From: Euborellia annulipes
Lineage: Eukaryota > Arthropoda > Insecta > Dermaptera > Anisolabididae
DNA length: 64,000 nucleotides
Reading direction: 5' to 3'
Assembly: GCA_023213315.1 (NCBI GenBank)
Contig: JAKCPI010001912.1
Location: 1 to 64,000 of the forward strand
How positions within the stretch are numbered: the first letter of the stretch is position 1; every line of letters begins with the position of its first letter. Made by a program: the position numbers and the translations under genes. Of the stretch, positions 11,757 through 22,395 are shown one piece after another. Below the pieces are notes generated by a model. It was not told the DNA's origin and ran no database searches. It worked only from the letters and a program-made list of their open reading frames with translations.

Positions 11757-12376
11757 TTGCCTTCGGTAATCGAAAGTTGTGTTCTGTGCTTGTCACACCA
11801 GATTTTTCGTGTCGACATATATTTAGTTTCCGACAGTAGGGTACATTCAATTTTCAAGATGTAAAATTTATAAGTATGGGAAAATTTTGTTACCATTGTA
11901 ACCATTTCTCCCATCTTTTCTATGGAGTACAAGAGTAAAGTGGTCTTCAGAAGATTTCAATGTCAAAAATGAGAATAAACATTTTAAAGAGCATCTAAAA
12001 AATAATTGATTTTTGAATTAAAAAAAAAATCGTTGGAGCGAATTTTGAGAAAATGGAAAAAAACTGAAAAAGTTCATCAGTAAAGTACTAGTACTCTTTG
12101 GCCGATTTTGATTAAAAGCTTATTTTCACGCGTCAGGTGGGTGCCTAACTTAAATATAACATTTCAACCTCCTAGCTCAATTCATTCATGCTTTAAATTG
12201 AACCCAGCCAGACAGACAGACCATGTCGCAAAAACCACTTTTTTGGATTCAGGGGACCTCAGAACGTGAAGATCCATCAAAATCTCGACATCGAATTTTT
12301 GACATGCCAATACTTTCTCTTATAGCTATATATATATATGTATATTAACATATACATACAGGTAAGAGAAAGTAAA
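11757..12376 (+). repeat. AGAAAGT-family repeat, near full length
   Basis: Starts in the terminal hairpin (GGTAATCGAAAGTTGTGTTC, CACACCAGATTTTTCGTGTC). It continues through ACCATTGTAACCATTTCTCC, AAGTACTAGTACTC-type and CAGACAGACAGACCATGTCG blocks and ends in a long palindrome closing with GGTAAGAGAAAGTA. It encodes no protein. With the 31753-32395 copy it defines a ~620-640-bp non-autonomous element. Confidence 0.75.
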
Positions 12377-12539
12377 AATGATGATTCGTTAAAGTATTTA
12401 TTTATTTATTTATTTGTGGTTTGAAAATTTAAATAAACCTTTATTTGAAAAAAAAAATAAAATAAAATAAAACTAAAGAAAAGAAAATGCTCTTCTGAAG
12501 TGAGGGAGAACTCATCTCTTTCCCCTCTCTCTCTCAGCT

Positions 12540-13010
12540 TCGGTGTTGTTAAGTTTCATCTTTCGACTTGGCACGTTTAGTTTTTATTTTTTTTTTTTGC
12601 CGCTCAGAGGCAAAAAAGGGCGGCGTACGGGACGGGACGGGGCGTCTACCGCCCGCCGGGGCAAAAGAAAAAAAAAAAAAAAAAAAAAAACCATCTCCAA
12701 GTCTTTTGTTTACCACGTGTTCGGCTCGCAACAGGAGGGCTGCTCGTTTCTCGCGGAGAGTGAAAGAGACAGAGCGAGTGAGACGATAGAGAGTGCGAGT
12801 GAGATAGAGCGAGGCCTCGGGGCGCCTCTCGACCAGCCCAACCCAACCCAAAGTCCTTCTCGACTCTTCGGCTCCTGCTTCTCTCTTCATCTCTCGACTT
12901 GCTTCCCAAAAATATCGATAATATTCACCGAGTCATGTCACACTGATTACAAACCTCTCTTCAAGCTGCGGGAATTTGTCCCCCCCCCCCCCCCCCTCCA
13001 ATCCAACTCA
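12540..13010. promoter_or_regulatory. GC/CpG-rich candidate promoter or 5' UTR region
   Basis: Unlike its surroundings this segment is GC- and CpG-rich. It carries a CACGTG E-box (about 12714), repeated GAGA-type motifs (GAGACAGAGCGAGTGAGACG, about 12768-12812), CCCAACCCAACCCAAAG, a purine run and a 16-C run near 12981-12997. Frames are open on both strands only because of low-complexity sequence. A promoter or untranslated first exon is possible, but no downstream coding exon was recognised, so strand and target are unknown. Confidence 0.35.
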
Positions 13011-13217
13011 AAAGATATAATTAATTACCTTCCGAAAATATTATTATTATTATTATCATAATGCCACTGAGATTGTTATTTTCAAACAACACGAGTGACT
13101 AATAAACTTTGTCCACGTTTTTGTTAATGGAGTCTAAACACCTTTAAACCGTATTTGATATACGTGTAGCCGTGCATTTTCTTATTATAAATGTAACTTG
13201 ATTTATTTTTTCAATTG

Positions 13218-13612
13218 TTACTTTCTCTTACCTATGTATATATGTAATATATATATAGAGAGAAAGTATTGGATTCATGTCAAAAATTCGATGTCGAGAT
13301 TTTGATGGATCTTCACGTTTTGAGGTCCCCTGAATCCAAAAAAGTGGTTTTCGCGACATGGTCTGTCTGTGGGTGGGGGGGGGTGGGTGGGTGGGTGTGT
13401 GTTCAATTTTAAGCATGAAGGAATTGAGCTACGAGGTTGAAATTTGATATTTAAGTTAAACACCACCCGGGACCGGAAAAATAAGCTTTTAATCAAAATC
13501 GGCCAAAGAGTACTAGTACTTTACTGATGTACTTTTTCAGTTTTTTTTCAAAATTTGCTCCAACGATTTTTTTTTTAATTCAAAAATCAATTATTTATTA
13601 GATGCTCTTTAA
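13218..13612 (-). repeat. AGAAAGT-family repeat, reverse orientation
   Basis: Begins with the terminal palindrome ACTTTCTCTTACCTATGTAT...GAGAGAAAGTA. It then carries GATGTCGAGATTTTGATGG, GAGGTCCCCTGAATCC, a GTGGG-rich run and AAAGAGTACTAGTACTTTAC, stopping near TTTATTAGATGCTC. Confidence 0.75.
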
Positions 13613-13653
13613 AATGTATACAATCGATGAAAAAGAATATGATAAAATCACAT

Positions 13654-13790
13654 ACGCTGGGCTATGTTTTAGAGGCCGTAGGGCGCCTATGCCGGTTTCC
13701 GGGGGCGCCAAGGGCCTCGATGCGCTTGGGGCGGGGGGGGGCTCGCGCCTTGCCCCCTTAGGTTACGCCACTGCTCAGTATCTAATTCAC
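13654..13790. repeat. GC-rich transposon end (hAT-like)
   Basis: GC-rich block ending GGTTACGCCACTG, the complement of a CAGTGGCGTAACC hAT-like terminus. The matching left end is not evident. It is probably a 5'-truncated copy. Confidence 0.4.
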
Positions 13791-13894
13791 TTCCGATGAT
13801 GTGTCATTCTTGAATTTAATTCTCCTATTAAAGCATAATGTTTCAACTAGAGCCAACGGTTACCAGTTTAAAATTAACTAAAAAAAAATAAGTT

Positions 13895-14148
13895 GGGAAG
13901 CGTACAAGTATTACGTAACGCAATTTGGGGGGGGGGGGGGGTCTCGTAAAAGGTTACCATGCGTTACAAGGGGGGGAGGGGGGTTGGTTGAACAACGATT
14001 TACGTAACTGGTATTTTAGCGACTTTCCGGTACTTTGAGCAACAAAATTGTGACTTTTAGATAAAAAATGGCCACTTGAGCGTTACGTAACGTCTAGGGG
14101 GGGGTCAAAAACTTCAAAAATTGCGTTACGTAATACTTGTACGCTCCC
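13895..14148. mobile_element. 254-bp MITE with ~30-bp terminal inverted repeats
   Basis: Ends read GGGAAGCGTACAAGTATTAC and, in complement, GGGAGCGTACAAGTATTACG, continuing into GTAACGCAATTT on both sides. Internal G runs are present. There is no coding capacity. The superfamily is not certain from the termini. Confidence 0.75.
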
Positions 14149-14366
14149 TTGAAGGAAATGAAATGTTTAAAGCAGGGGACTTTGATTCTTTGTTAGGAGT
14201 ATAGATCTCTATGTAAGTATGAAAATATTTTTTTTATTTAAATATACGATACATAAGAAACATATAAGAAAACTTAAAAGAACTATAAAAGATGTAAAGA
14301 AATATAAATCAAAAAAATATAAATATAAAATAAGATATTAAAAAAAATGAGCAGGAGCGCATATTA

Positions 14367-14438
14367 CTCGGAAGACGTTTGATCAAAAAAATCAAAATTG
14401 GTCTCGGAAGACGTTTGATCAAAAAAATCAAAATTAGT
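14367..14438 (+). repeat. Two tandem copies of a 36-bp unit
   Basis: The unit begins CTCGGAAGACGTTTGATCAA and is repeated almost exactly, start to start 36 bp (14367 and 14403). Confidence 0.8.
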
Positions 14439-14579
14439 CATGTTGAACGACGTTTCAGTTATTGTGTAGTATGTCGGATTCTAAAGTATAAAAAAAAATA
14501 TATTAGTTATTAAATGATGAACCTAATAAATAATAAACTATATATAAAAGTCAAAAGGAAATTATTCTGAATGCTATAA

Positions 14580-14632
14580 CAATCTTCCGGAGACGTTTCG
14601 GTGCATTTATTAGTGCTCCATCATGAGTCTTT
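14580..14632 (-). ncRNA. Hammerhead-like motif (degenerate)
   Basis: On the minus strand CTCATGA, an imperfect stem GGAGCA...TGCACC, CGAAAC and GTCTCC follow in hammerhead order. The first box departs from CUGANGA at one core position, so activity is unlikely. It resembles the other PLE-type motifs in this window. Confidence 0.35.
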
Positions 14633-14640
14633 TAATTGTT

Positions 14641-15299
14641 TTTTTATACTCAGAGTTGATCTATAAATGCTTGGTATATCAAGAGTCGCGGGAGCGACTC
14701 GTCGCCGAGCAAGGAAAAAGCAAAAGAAAGCAAAGAAACTCTCAATACTTCCATTTAGATGATATTCCAATGGATTCCAATGGACCATTGCATTTAGATA
14801 GACTAAGTACTAAGACGAGGATTATCAAGAAATATTTTAAATCCTTAATAAAAGATAGGGAGGTGAAAAATTTTTTTGAGAAACTTTTCGGGCGAATTTC
14901 TCAAAAAATCTTTAAGATATCGGAGCAAATTTTTTTTTTTATATAAAACTAAAATAAATGAGGATTATTTTGAGCACAAATTCAAAAAAAAATTAATGCC
15001 CCAAAAAGAATGGCAGAAACTCAAAGTTGAGATTTTGCCAATTTCGGAAGGCAAAAAGTTAGTCTCTTATTTTTGCTACAGGCCCGACTGTCTTAATGTT
15101 AATAAATTTCGAAACGGCCTAAAATCTATGTTCATAATTTCCGATTCCTAAAATGAAAAGGTCATGAGACACTTGAATCAGGGCTATATCTCGAATTCTT
15201 GATTTGTTAAAAAATACTTTAAGCGAACAGCACCCTAGAGAGGATTATAGTGAATTTTTAGAATCTACACCTTTTTTCTTGGTAAAAAACTATCTAATG
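14641..15299 (+). other. Unrecognised region with two overlapping open frames
   Basis: Plus-strand frames at 14623-14946 and 14876-15151 contain a Lys/Arg-rich stretch (EQGKSKRKQRNSQ) and charged segments, but no known domain. There is no clear splice context. It could be a decayed transposon ORF or chance. Confidence 0.25.
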
Positions 15300-15619
15300 C
15301 AGAGCTTCTTAAAGTAGTGGGCCGCTTGCCACCTAGGGGGCCATGGATTACCCGCAGGGAGCCGCAAAGAGTCGCAAATGTAATAAATAAATAATTATTG
15401 TTAGATAAGTTTAATCAAAAGATAATAACTATATTTTTTTCACGCTTTTACTGTCAACATTAGTAAATGCATGCATTTAAAACAGTAAAGTGTATACGAA
15501 ATTCAAAAATATAAATAGTTTTTAACCAATCTGAATTTAAAAAAAAATAGGGGAGGGGGGGCCATGAAATATTGACTTGGGTTCCAAAGGAGCCACGACT
15601 TCAAAAGTTTAAGAAGCTA
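15300..15619. mobile_element. Non-autonomous hAT-like element
   Basis: Left end CAGAGCTTCTTAAAGTAGTG; the right end in complement is TAGCTTCTTAAACTTTTGAA. Internal GGGCCGC and GGGAGCCGC blocks are typical of hAT MITEs. A possible eroded 8-bp target duplication flanks it (ATCTAATG / ATCTAGTC). Confidence 0.55.
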
Positions 15620-16140
15620 ATCTAGTCGAATATCCGTGTTCCCGGAGCCTTCCATATGCGAGGTGGATGGCAAAAGTAATTTATTGCTTGAAAATCTTTC
15701 TGTTTCGGGATGAATTTGTATTATTACAAAAAGAACAGAATGCAATTTGTGATATTTGTATTTTAATTGTGAGCATGTGTTTGTGCGCGTTCAGCTGCTA
15801 AGCAGGATTTTAGGGTTCTTGCGAAACTTTTTGCATATCAAACTCTCGATCTTGATATCTCTCATGTTGCTTTACAAAAACTAAGCAACCGTTTATGGTA
15901 TTTGAGCCCTGAAATTGTCGCATTAGTTTTTTGACGTGACAACGTCTTACAAATCATGTGTCTATGGTGGTAGGTTAGGCAGGCATGCACGAAAAAGTTT
16001 ATCGGCTTGAATAACTCCTCTGTCTTAAGAGAGATAATTATGAGGAATATACGGTTAGAAAGAATGAGTTTTCAGCTAAAGATTTCACCATTTATTTTTT
16101 TCCTATCATTTTATTTTACCGCGCTGCGGTAAATTCTAAT
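15620..16140. other. Intergenic DNA, no feature seen
   Basis: Slightly less AT-rich than the surroundings but without a convincing frame or repeat termini. Confidence 0.4.
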
Positions 16141-16142
16141 TT

Positions 16143-16614
16143 GAAAGTTTAAACCCATGTAGATTCAGAACGGCTAATCAGATCAGACTAAATGGGATGT
16201 CAATTTGTGCAGAAAGAAAACCTCTAATAGAATAAATAAAAAAATCCCAAGTAATTAACTCCAAAATTGGTTTTTTTCTCAAAAAAACCTCATTTTTTAG
16301 GCAAAAAAATTTCTAAAAATAGCCCTACTTGTGCAACGCATAGCGACTTGACCATAAAAGCTACATTAAATCTAAATATAGTTTTGGAAAGAGTGGTTCA
16401 ATACCCCCGAGCCTTTTTTTCTTTTTTTTGATATGACGTCATTTTACCGCATGAGAGCACTCGGCGGGATTTAGTTTTTTGAAATTTTAAACTCCTGTAG
16501 ATTCCGAACGGCTAATCAGATCAGACTAAATGGGATGTCATTTGGTGCAGAAAGTAAACCTCTAATAGAATAAATAAAAAAATCCCGAGTAATTAACTCC
16601 AAAATTAGTTTTTT
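16143..16614 (+). repeat. Direct repeat pair of about 130 bp
   Basis: Blocks at about 16143-16275 and 16487-16614 are near identical (shared GAACGGCTAATCAGATCAGA and AGTAATTAACTCCAAAATT), about 344 bp apart. The unit is not recognised. Confidence 0.75.
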
Positions 16615-16915
16615 TCACATCAAATTTTTTTTTATGCAAATTTGCCATATGAATTGAAAATGAAAATGGTCAATGCTTTAAATCGCCAAACAGATCAATA
16701 AAAAATGTGAAACGAATACAAATACTAATCGATGAAATACCAAAAATTATTAACGACGGAATTGAAAAATTCGTTTCCTCCGAAACTAGAATTATTTAAA
16801 AGATTTGACTTGAATGAAATCTTCCTTAGGACAGATCTGTCGTCTTGACATTTAAAACCAGGACGGTTAAAACCGGTTTTAACCTGTGGTTTTGACCGAA
16901 CCACCCTGCAAATAG

Positions 16916-17040
16916 CTAAAAAATCTGGTGTGACTGGCGCACAGCACACAACTTTCTCTTACCCTTCGGTAAGAGAAAGTTGTGCACCGTGCTGTCACAC
17001 CAGATTTTTTGTGTCGAGATATATTTAGTTTCCGATAGCA
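16916..17040 (+). repeat. AGAAAGT-family terminal segment with a perfect hairpin
   Basis: AAATCTGGTGTGAC leads into ACAACTTTCTCTTACC and its complement GGTAAGAGAAAGTTGT, then TCACACCAGATTTTTTGTGT and CGAGATATATTTAGTTTCCG. The body of the element is absent. Confidence 0.7.
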
Positions 17041-17414
17041 CCTTAGTTTCAAACTTGCATTTTAAATGTTGACTGCTTGAAATAAACTATGGTTATTTTT
17101 CAAAATTTTAATCTCATATTTGGACATTTTATACACAATATAGATTCGTAAATAAATACAAAATTTCATAAGAATTGGAAAAAAAAAATTTTAAATGCCT
17201 AAAAAGTTTCAAAGGGGACCCCCTTTTGAATCGAAATTAACATACAAATCCCTATAGGAAATTAACATTGTTCCTATGCGAAGATAAGGTGGAAAGGGAA
17301 TTTAAAAAGAGTAGAGAGAGCAGTGGCGTACCGAGGGGGGGGGGGGGGGCGGGGGGGGGGCGGTCCGCCCCAGGCCCCGTGCCGGCATAGGCCCCCATAT
17401 ATTTATAAAAAAAA

Positions 17415-19735
17415 AAAATTTAATGAAAATTCATCTTTTTGAGGCCCCGGGGCCCTCAGGGCTCAAATAAAAACCGAAAAATTTAGTTAAAAAATCAAAA
17501 TTTAATGAAAATTTCTCTTTGAGAGGCCCCGGGGCCCTCAGGGTTAAAATAAAAACCGAAAAATTTAGTTAAAAAATCAAAATTTAATGAAAATTTCTCT
17601 TTGAGAGGCCCCGGGGCCCTCAGGGCTCAAGTAAAAACCAAAAAATTTAGTTAAAAAATCAAAATTTAATGAAAATTTCTCTTTGAGAGGCCCCGGGGGC
17701 CCTCAGGGCATAGGCGTAGCCACGGGGGGGGGGTTTTGGGGGTTCAAACCCCCCCCCCCATTGGACCCAAGCCATGACAAGATATTTAAGCTCTATAATG
17801 CAAAATACTTTTTCTCTCTATATATTTCATATATAGTGTAAGAGAAAGTAAAATATAATAATTTTCTCTAGCTTAAAAAAAAAAAAAAAATTAAATAAAA
17901 CGCAAAAAATTCGAGAAAATTCAGAATTTTCCCATTGAAAAGAATTGATTTTTGTTATGCTTTATAAAAAATTAAAGCCGCTTAAAATTGATTAAATCTC
18001 GCAAATGAAAAATAATAAAAATTATTATATAAATAAATTTTTTATTTATTTTCTTAAAGAGGTCTGAGATAGGAGTCTGGTCAAGAGAAACACATTGAGA
18101 GACACCCAGGTATTTTAGGCCCATATACATAAAATTAAGAGATTTGAATTATTTATTGCCTGATACGAGTTGATTGAAAAATTGCGGCACTTAATTAAGA
18201 AAGGGCGGGCCCGAGCCACCTCGAGGGGGGCGAAGCGAAGGTGGGGTAAGTGGCTAGTCATATATTTCATTAGACGCCCTATACCGCCCCATTAGTCGGG
18301 GTGGGGGGGGGGGAGGGAGAAATAATCCTAAACCCCCCATCAAAAAATTTCTGGCTACGCCTATGCCTCAGGGCACAAGTAAAAACCGAAAAATTTAGTT
18401 AAAAAATCAAAATTTAATGAAAATTTCTCTTTGAGAGGCCCCGGGGCCCTCAGGGCTCAAGTAAAAACCGAAAAATTTAGTTAAAAAATCAAAATTTAAT
18501 GAAAATTTCTCTTTGAGAGGCCCCGGGGCCCTCAGGGCTCAAGTAAAAACCGAAAAATTTAGTTAAAAAATCAAAATTTAATGAAAATTTCTCTTTGAGA
18601 GGCCCCGGGGCCCTCAGGGCTCAAGTAAAAACCGAAAAATTTAGTTAAAAAATCAAAATTTAATGAAATTTTTCTCTTTGAAAGCCCCGGGGCCCTCAGG
18701 GTTAAAATAAAAACCGAAAAATTTAGTTAAAAAATCAAAATTTAATGAAAATTTCTCTTTGAGAGGCCCCGGGGCCCTCAGGGCTCAAGTAAAAACCGAA
18801 AAATTTAGTTAAAAAATCAAAATTTAATGAAATTTTTTCTCTTTGAAAGCCCCGGGGCCCTCAGGGTTAAAACAAAAACCGAAAAATTTAGTTAAAAAAT
18901 CAAAATTTAATGAAAATTTCTCTTTGAGAGGCCCCGGGGCCCTCAGGGCTCAAGTAAAAACCGAAAAATTTAGTTAAAATATCAAATTTAATGAAAATTT
19001 CTCTTTGAGAGGCTCGGGGGCCCTCAGGGCACAAGTAAAAACCGAAAAATTTAGTTAAAAAATCAAAATTTAATGAAAATTTCTCTTTGAGAGGCCCCGG
19101 GGCCCTCAGGGCTCAAGTAAAAACCGAAAAATTTAGTTAAAAAATCAAAATTTAATGAAAATTTCTCTTTGAGAGGCCCCGGAGCCCTCAGGGCTCAAGT
19201 AAAAACCGAAAAATTTAGTTAAAAAACCAAAATTTAATGAAAATTTCTCTTTGAGAGGCCCCGGGGCCCTCAGGGCTCAAGTAAAAACCGAAAAATTTAG
19301 TTAAAAAATCAAAATTTAATGAAATTTTTTCTCTTTGAAAGCCCCGGGGCCCTCAGGGTTAAAATAAAAACCGAAAAATTTAGTTAAAAAATCAAAATTT
19401 AATGAAAATTTCTCTTTGAGAGGCCCCGGGGCCCTCAGGGCTCAAGTAAAAACCGAAAAATTTAGTTAAAAAATCAAAATTTAATGAAAATTTCTCTTTG
19501 AGAGGCCCCGGGGCCCTCAGGGTTAAAATAAAAACAGAAAAATTTAGTTAAAAAATCAAAATTTAATGAAACATTCTCTTTGAGAGCCCCCAGGGCTAAA
19601 ATAAAAACAGAAAAAATTTAGTTAAAATATCAAATTTAATGAAAATTTCTCTTTGAGAGGCTCGGGGGCCCTCAGGGCACAAGTAAAAACAAAATTTAAT
19701 GAAAATTTCTCTTCGAGAGGCCCCGGGACCCTTGG
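17415..19735 (+). repeat. 82-bp satellite array, about 20 units, interrupted
   Basis: The unit contains GTAAAAACCGAAAAATTTAG, AAAATTTAATGAAAATTTCT, and GAGAGGCCCCGGGGCCCTCA. Successive GTAAAAACCG starts are 82 bp apart (18461, 18543, 18625). Higher-order variants alternate (CTCTTTGAAAGCCCC versus CTCTTTGAGAGGCCCC). The element at 17709-18365 splits it after the fourth unit. Confidence 0.9.
17709..18365. mobile_element. 657-bp nested non-autonomous hAT element
   Basis: Ends CATAGGCGTAGCCA and its complement TGGCTACGCCTATG. They are flanked by perfect 8-bp duplications CCTCAGGG (17701-17708, 18366-18373) made from the satellite unit. G and C runs lie just inside both ends. A solo AGAAAGT hairpin sits inside at 17807-17850. 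Confidence 0.9.
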
Positions 19736-20040
19736 GGTTCAGGTATATACGGTATTTTAAAAATATTTTTATGTATGGAGAAGAGGGATATTTAAAGATG
19801 AGGAGCCCCCCAAAAAAAAAAAAAAAATTCAATATAAGGCCCCCTCTTCTAGTGCCGCCCCAGGCCCCCAACTGCCTCGGTACGCCTCTGAGAGAGAGAC
19901 GATAATGTTTGCAAGTGAGAGAAAGAGAGAGAGAGACATATATGTTTTCTTTGAAACAATTAAAGACACAAATATAATAAAAATAAATGGGAATTTAAAT
20001 AATAATTGATTTTTAATCTAATAAAAAGAAAAAGATTTAA

Positions 20041-20355
20041 ATTCGGTTACCATGGCAACCATTTCTATCTTTCCTATGAAGAACAAGAGTAAAGTGGTCT
20101 TCAGAAGATTTCAACGGCAAAATGAGAATATACATTTTAAAGAGCATCTAAAAAATAGTTGATTTATGAATTTTAAAAAAAATCCTTGGAGGGAATTTTG
20201 AGAAAATCGAAAAAAACTGAAAAAGTACATCAGTAAAGTACTAGTACTTTTTGGCCGATTTTGTTCAAAAGCTTATTTTGAGATTCTTCAAAGGTACCTA
20301 AGTTAAATATAAAATTTCAATCCGCTAGCTCAACTCCTTCATGCTAAAAATCTGT

Positions 20356-20389
<34 letters not shown>

Positions 20390-20542
20390 ACACACACACA
20401 CACAGACCAATTTGCGGGACCCACTTTTCTGGACTCAGGGGACCTCAAAACATGTATATCCATCAAAATCTCGACATCGAATTTTTGACATGATCGCAAT
20501 ACTTTCTCTCTATATATTTCATATATAGGGTACGAGAAAGTA
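20041..20542 (+). repeat. AGAAAGT-family repeat, 5'-truncated
   Basis: Runs from GGTTACCATGGCAACCATTT through CATCAGTAAAGTACTAGTAC, a (CA)n tract at 20353-20402 and CTCGACATCGAATTTTTGAC. It ends in a 42-bp palindrome (20501-20542) starting ACTTTCTCTCTATATATTTC. Confidence 0.75.
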
Positions 20543-20908
20543 AAAAGAAAGATTACATGTATTCTACTTGCCTCGTATAGATGAGATTCATTTTGCTCAT
20601 TTGTTTGTGTCGCTTTGTCTTTTTTTTCTTTATCTACAAGGGCAGATACTTCAATCTTGTTAGCTCCTTTTATGGAGATTTCATTCTTGCTATTTCCCAT
20701 AGTTTGGGTTATGTCTGACCTGGCACCAAATATTTTTATCTCGATTAATCGCGATCTTAGCGAGATGACTTTGCTGGCTGCTCTTTTATCGAATTTTTGG
20801 AAGATATATTTGGACGCAAATTATATCTTTTTAGAGCTTGCTCTGGTCTTTTAACTTGCTTCTTTGTCGGTGGCATTGTGGGTGAATCCACGACTTCTGA
20901 AATGAAAT
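20543..20908 (-). pseudogene. Unidentified coding-like fragment between identical hairpins
   Basis: Minus-strand sequence contains KRYNLRPNISSKNSIKEQPA, an RYNLRP motif of the sort seen near the end of retrotransposon polyproteins, then a stop. In another frame a Lys/Glu-rich stretch follows (ALVDKEKKDKATQTNEQNES). No complete gene is present. Identical 42-bp palindromes flank it in direct orientation (20501-20542 and 20909-20950). It may be a captured exon or a decayed retroelement piece. Confidence 0.35.
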
Positions 20909-20950
20909 ACTTTCTCTCTATATATTTCATATATAGGGTACGAGAAAGTA
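20909..20950. repeat. Solo 42-bp terminal palindrome of the AGAAAGT family
   Basis: Identical to the palindrome ending the repeat at 20501-20542 but without any repeat body beside it. Confidence 0.8.
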
Positions 20951-22230
20951 AAAAAAATCGTTACTTTTGGGTTATTTTTTATTTATTTTAAAATTTAAGA
21001 ATTAAATTAAAAAGAGAATTTAGAAATTTTAATTTTATATAACTGACCTGACAAAATCATTCAAAAAAGTTTTTATAAATGTCGAAAATATAAAAGATCT
21101 TTCACAAAAAATTAAATCTTAAATATTTGCCAATTTTATAATGTAAATTATAATTGTATAATATAAATTTTTTAGAGAAGAGAAATGTGTTTTACTTACT
21201 TTCTCTTTAACTAAATTTTACAAAATGATTAATTATCTAATAAATAAATATTAACAAATTACATACCTGATGTTTGAGGTCAGAATAATTTAAATTAACT
21301 TAGAACGAGATGACTACTTTCAATATCGTTTATAAAATGGCGAATACGGGGGTAGAGAGAGATAACAAAATCACGGTTCCACCTCATTGGTATTCATACG
21401 CGCGAAATTATTTCGAAAAAGAAAATAATCCCTGGAAAATATAAAATTTTTCCTTATAAAGGTATAGATATAAAAGAAACAGGATTTATGAGGATTATGA
21501 ATAAATGGTTCTTTTATTATTATTTACTGATTTTTTAAATTATTCAAAAAAAACAAAAAAAAAAAACATGAAAATACTTTATACTCTGTGGTCAAAACCA
21601 TGGAGGTAGGGAGGGAAGCTTTGAAATAAAAGTTGTCGCCTATCTGACGTCACAGCCGCCCCTCAAATTTTTTCCCTCTTCTTGACGTCAAGGGCCGTGA
21701 CGATACAAGCCATGACGTCACAAGCCATGACGACAAAAATAGGAAAGTTGAAATTTAATATATATGAAGAATTATATAAAATAATTGAGATTTAATTTTA
21801 CAATTTTTAAATTGATAAAATATAATTTTCAAAATAATTTAAAATGATTCAAATCTTCAATTACTAAATAAATATTGTTCACAGTTTTTAACATGCCTCT
21901 ATTGATTCCCCATTATCAATCCTCATTTTCCAATTATTAAGTTAAGATTAAAAACGAGATTTGAATACCCTTAATTGAATAATTTTCTGAAAATTTTCAG
22001 TTAAACGCCTACGATCCGAAAAAAAGTTTCACTTTCATCGTGGTTTCATAAAACCACACAATGATTTTTATTTTTTCTTAAAATTTAGGCCTACTTACAA
22101 ATAGGCACTCAAATTTGGCCTAAAGCTATTTAATCAAATTAATTGTTTTCCTTGGATGGGACATCTAATCCGCGTCAGAGATTAATTTTTTTCTCTTCCT
22201 GCATATGCATATATGCATAATAAGGCAAAC
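20951..22230. other. AT-rich intergenic DNA containing three TGACGTCA sites
   Basis: No gene is seen. Within about 21641-21720 three perfect TGACGTCA palindromes (CRE/ATF-type sites) occur, plus GTGACGATAC and ATGACGACA near-matches. The rest is AT-rich without structure. Confidence 0.5.
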
Positions 22231-22364
22231 CAAGGGCAGATACAAGGGGGGAACTAATTACCCCACCCCCCGATCCCAAGATTTGATAATTTTTTTTTTT
22301 TTTGAAATTAAATTTTCAATATAAAATTTTAAAAATTAATACTTAAAAATTTGATTTGTATATA
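22231..22364. repeat. Left part of a GGCGGATAC-type hAT MITE
   Basis: Starts CAAGGGCAGATACAAGGGGG and continues with the family's AATTACCCC and AAAATTTTAAAAATTAATAC blocks, as in the complete copies at 24514-24776 and 33361-33628. The right end is missing. Confidence 0.65.
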
Positions 22365-22395
22365 TATTTTTACTTTCTCTTACCTAAATATGTAG

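Larger units (their letters stand above)
17321..19890. mobile_element. 2.57-kb non-autonomous hAT-like element carrying an internal satellite
   Basis: Terminal inverted repeats CAGTGGCGTACCGAGG (17321) and, in complement at 19890, CAGAGGCGTACCGAGG. They are flanked by the direct 8-bp AGAGAGAG at 17313-17320 and 19891-19898, the target duplication length of hAT elements. Because the target is a GA dinucleotide run, the duplication alone is weak, but with the inverted repeats the call is firm. There is no transposase. The interior is an 82-bp tandem array with a second element (17709-18365) nested in it. A left-truncated relative lies at 29908-30177. Confidence 0.85.

Noticed and set aside
12543..13061. 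Open frames on both strands (172 and 113 codons)
   Set aside because: Dominated by A, T and C runs and GAGA repeats, with no domain; openness comes from low-complexity GC-rich sequence.
17415..19735. Regular repeats resembling a CRISPR array
   Set aside because: The genome is eukaryotic; units are 82-bp head-to-tail copies without variable spacers, inside a transposon.
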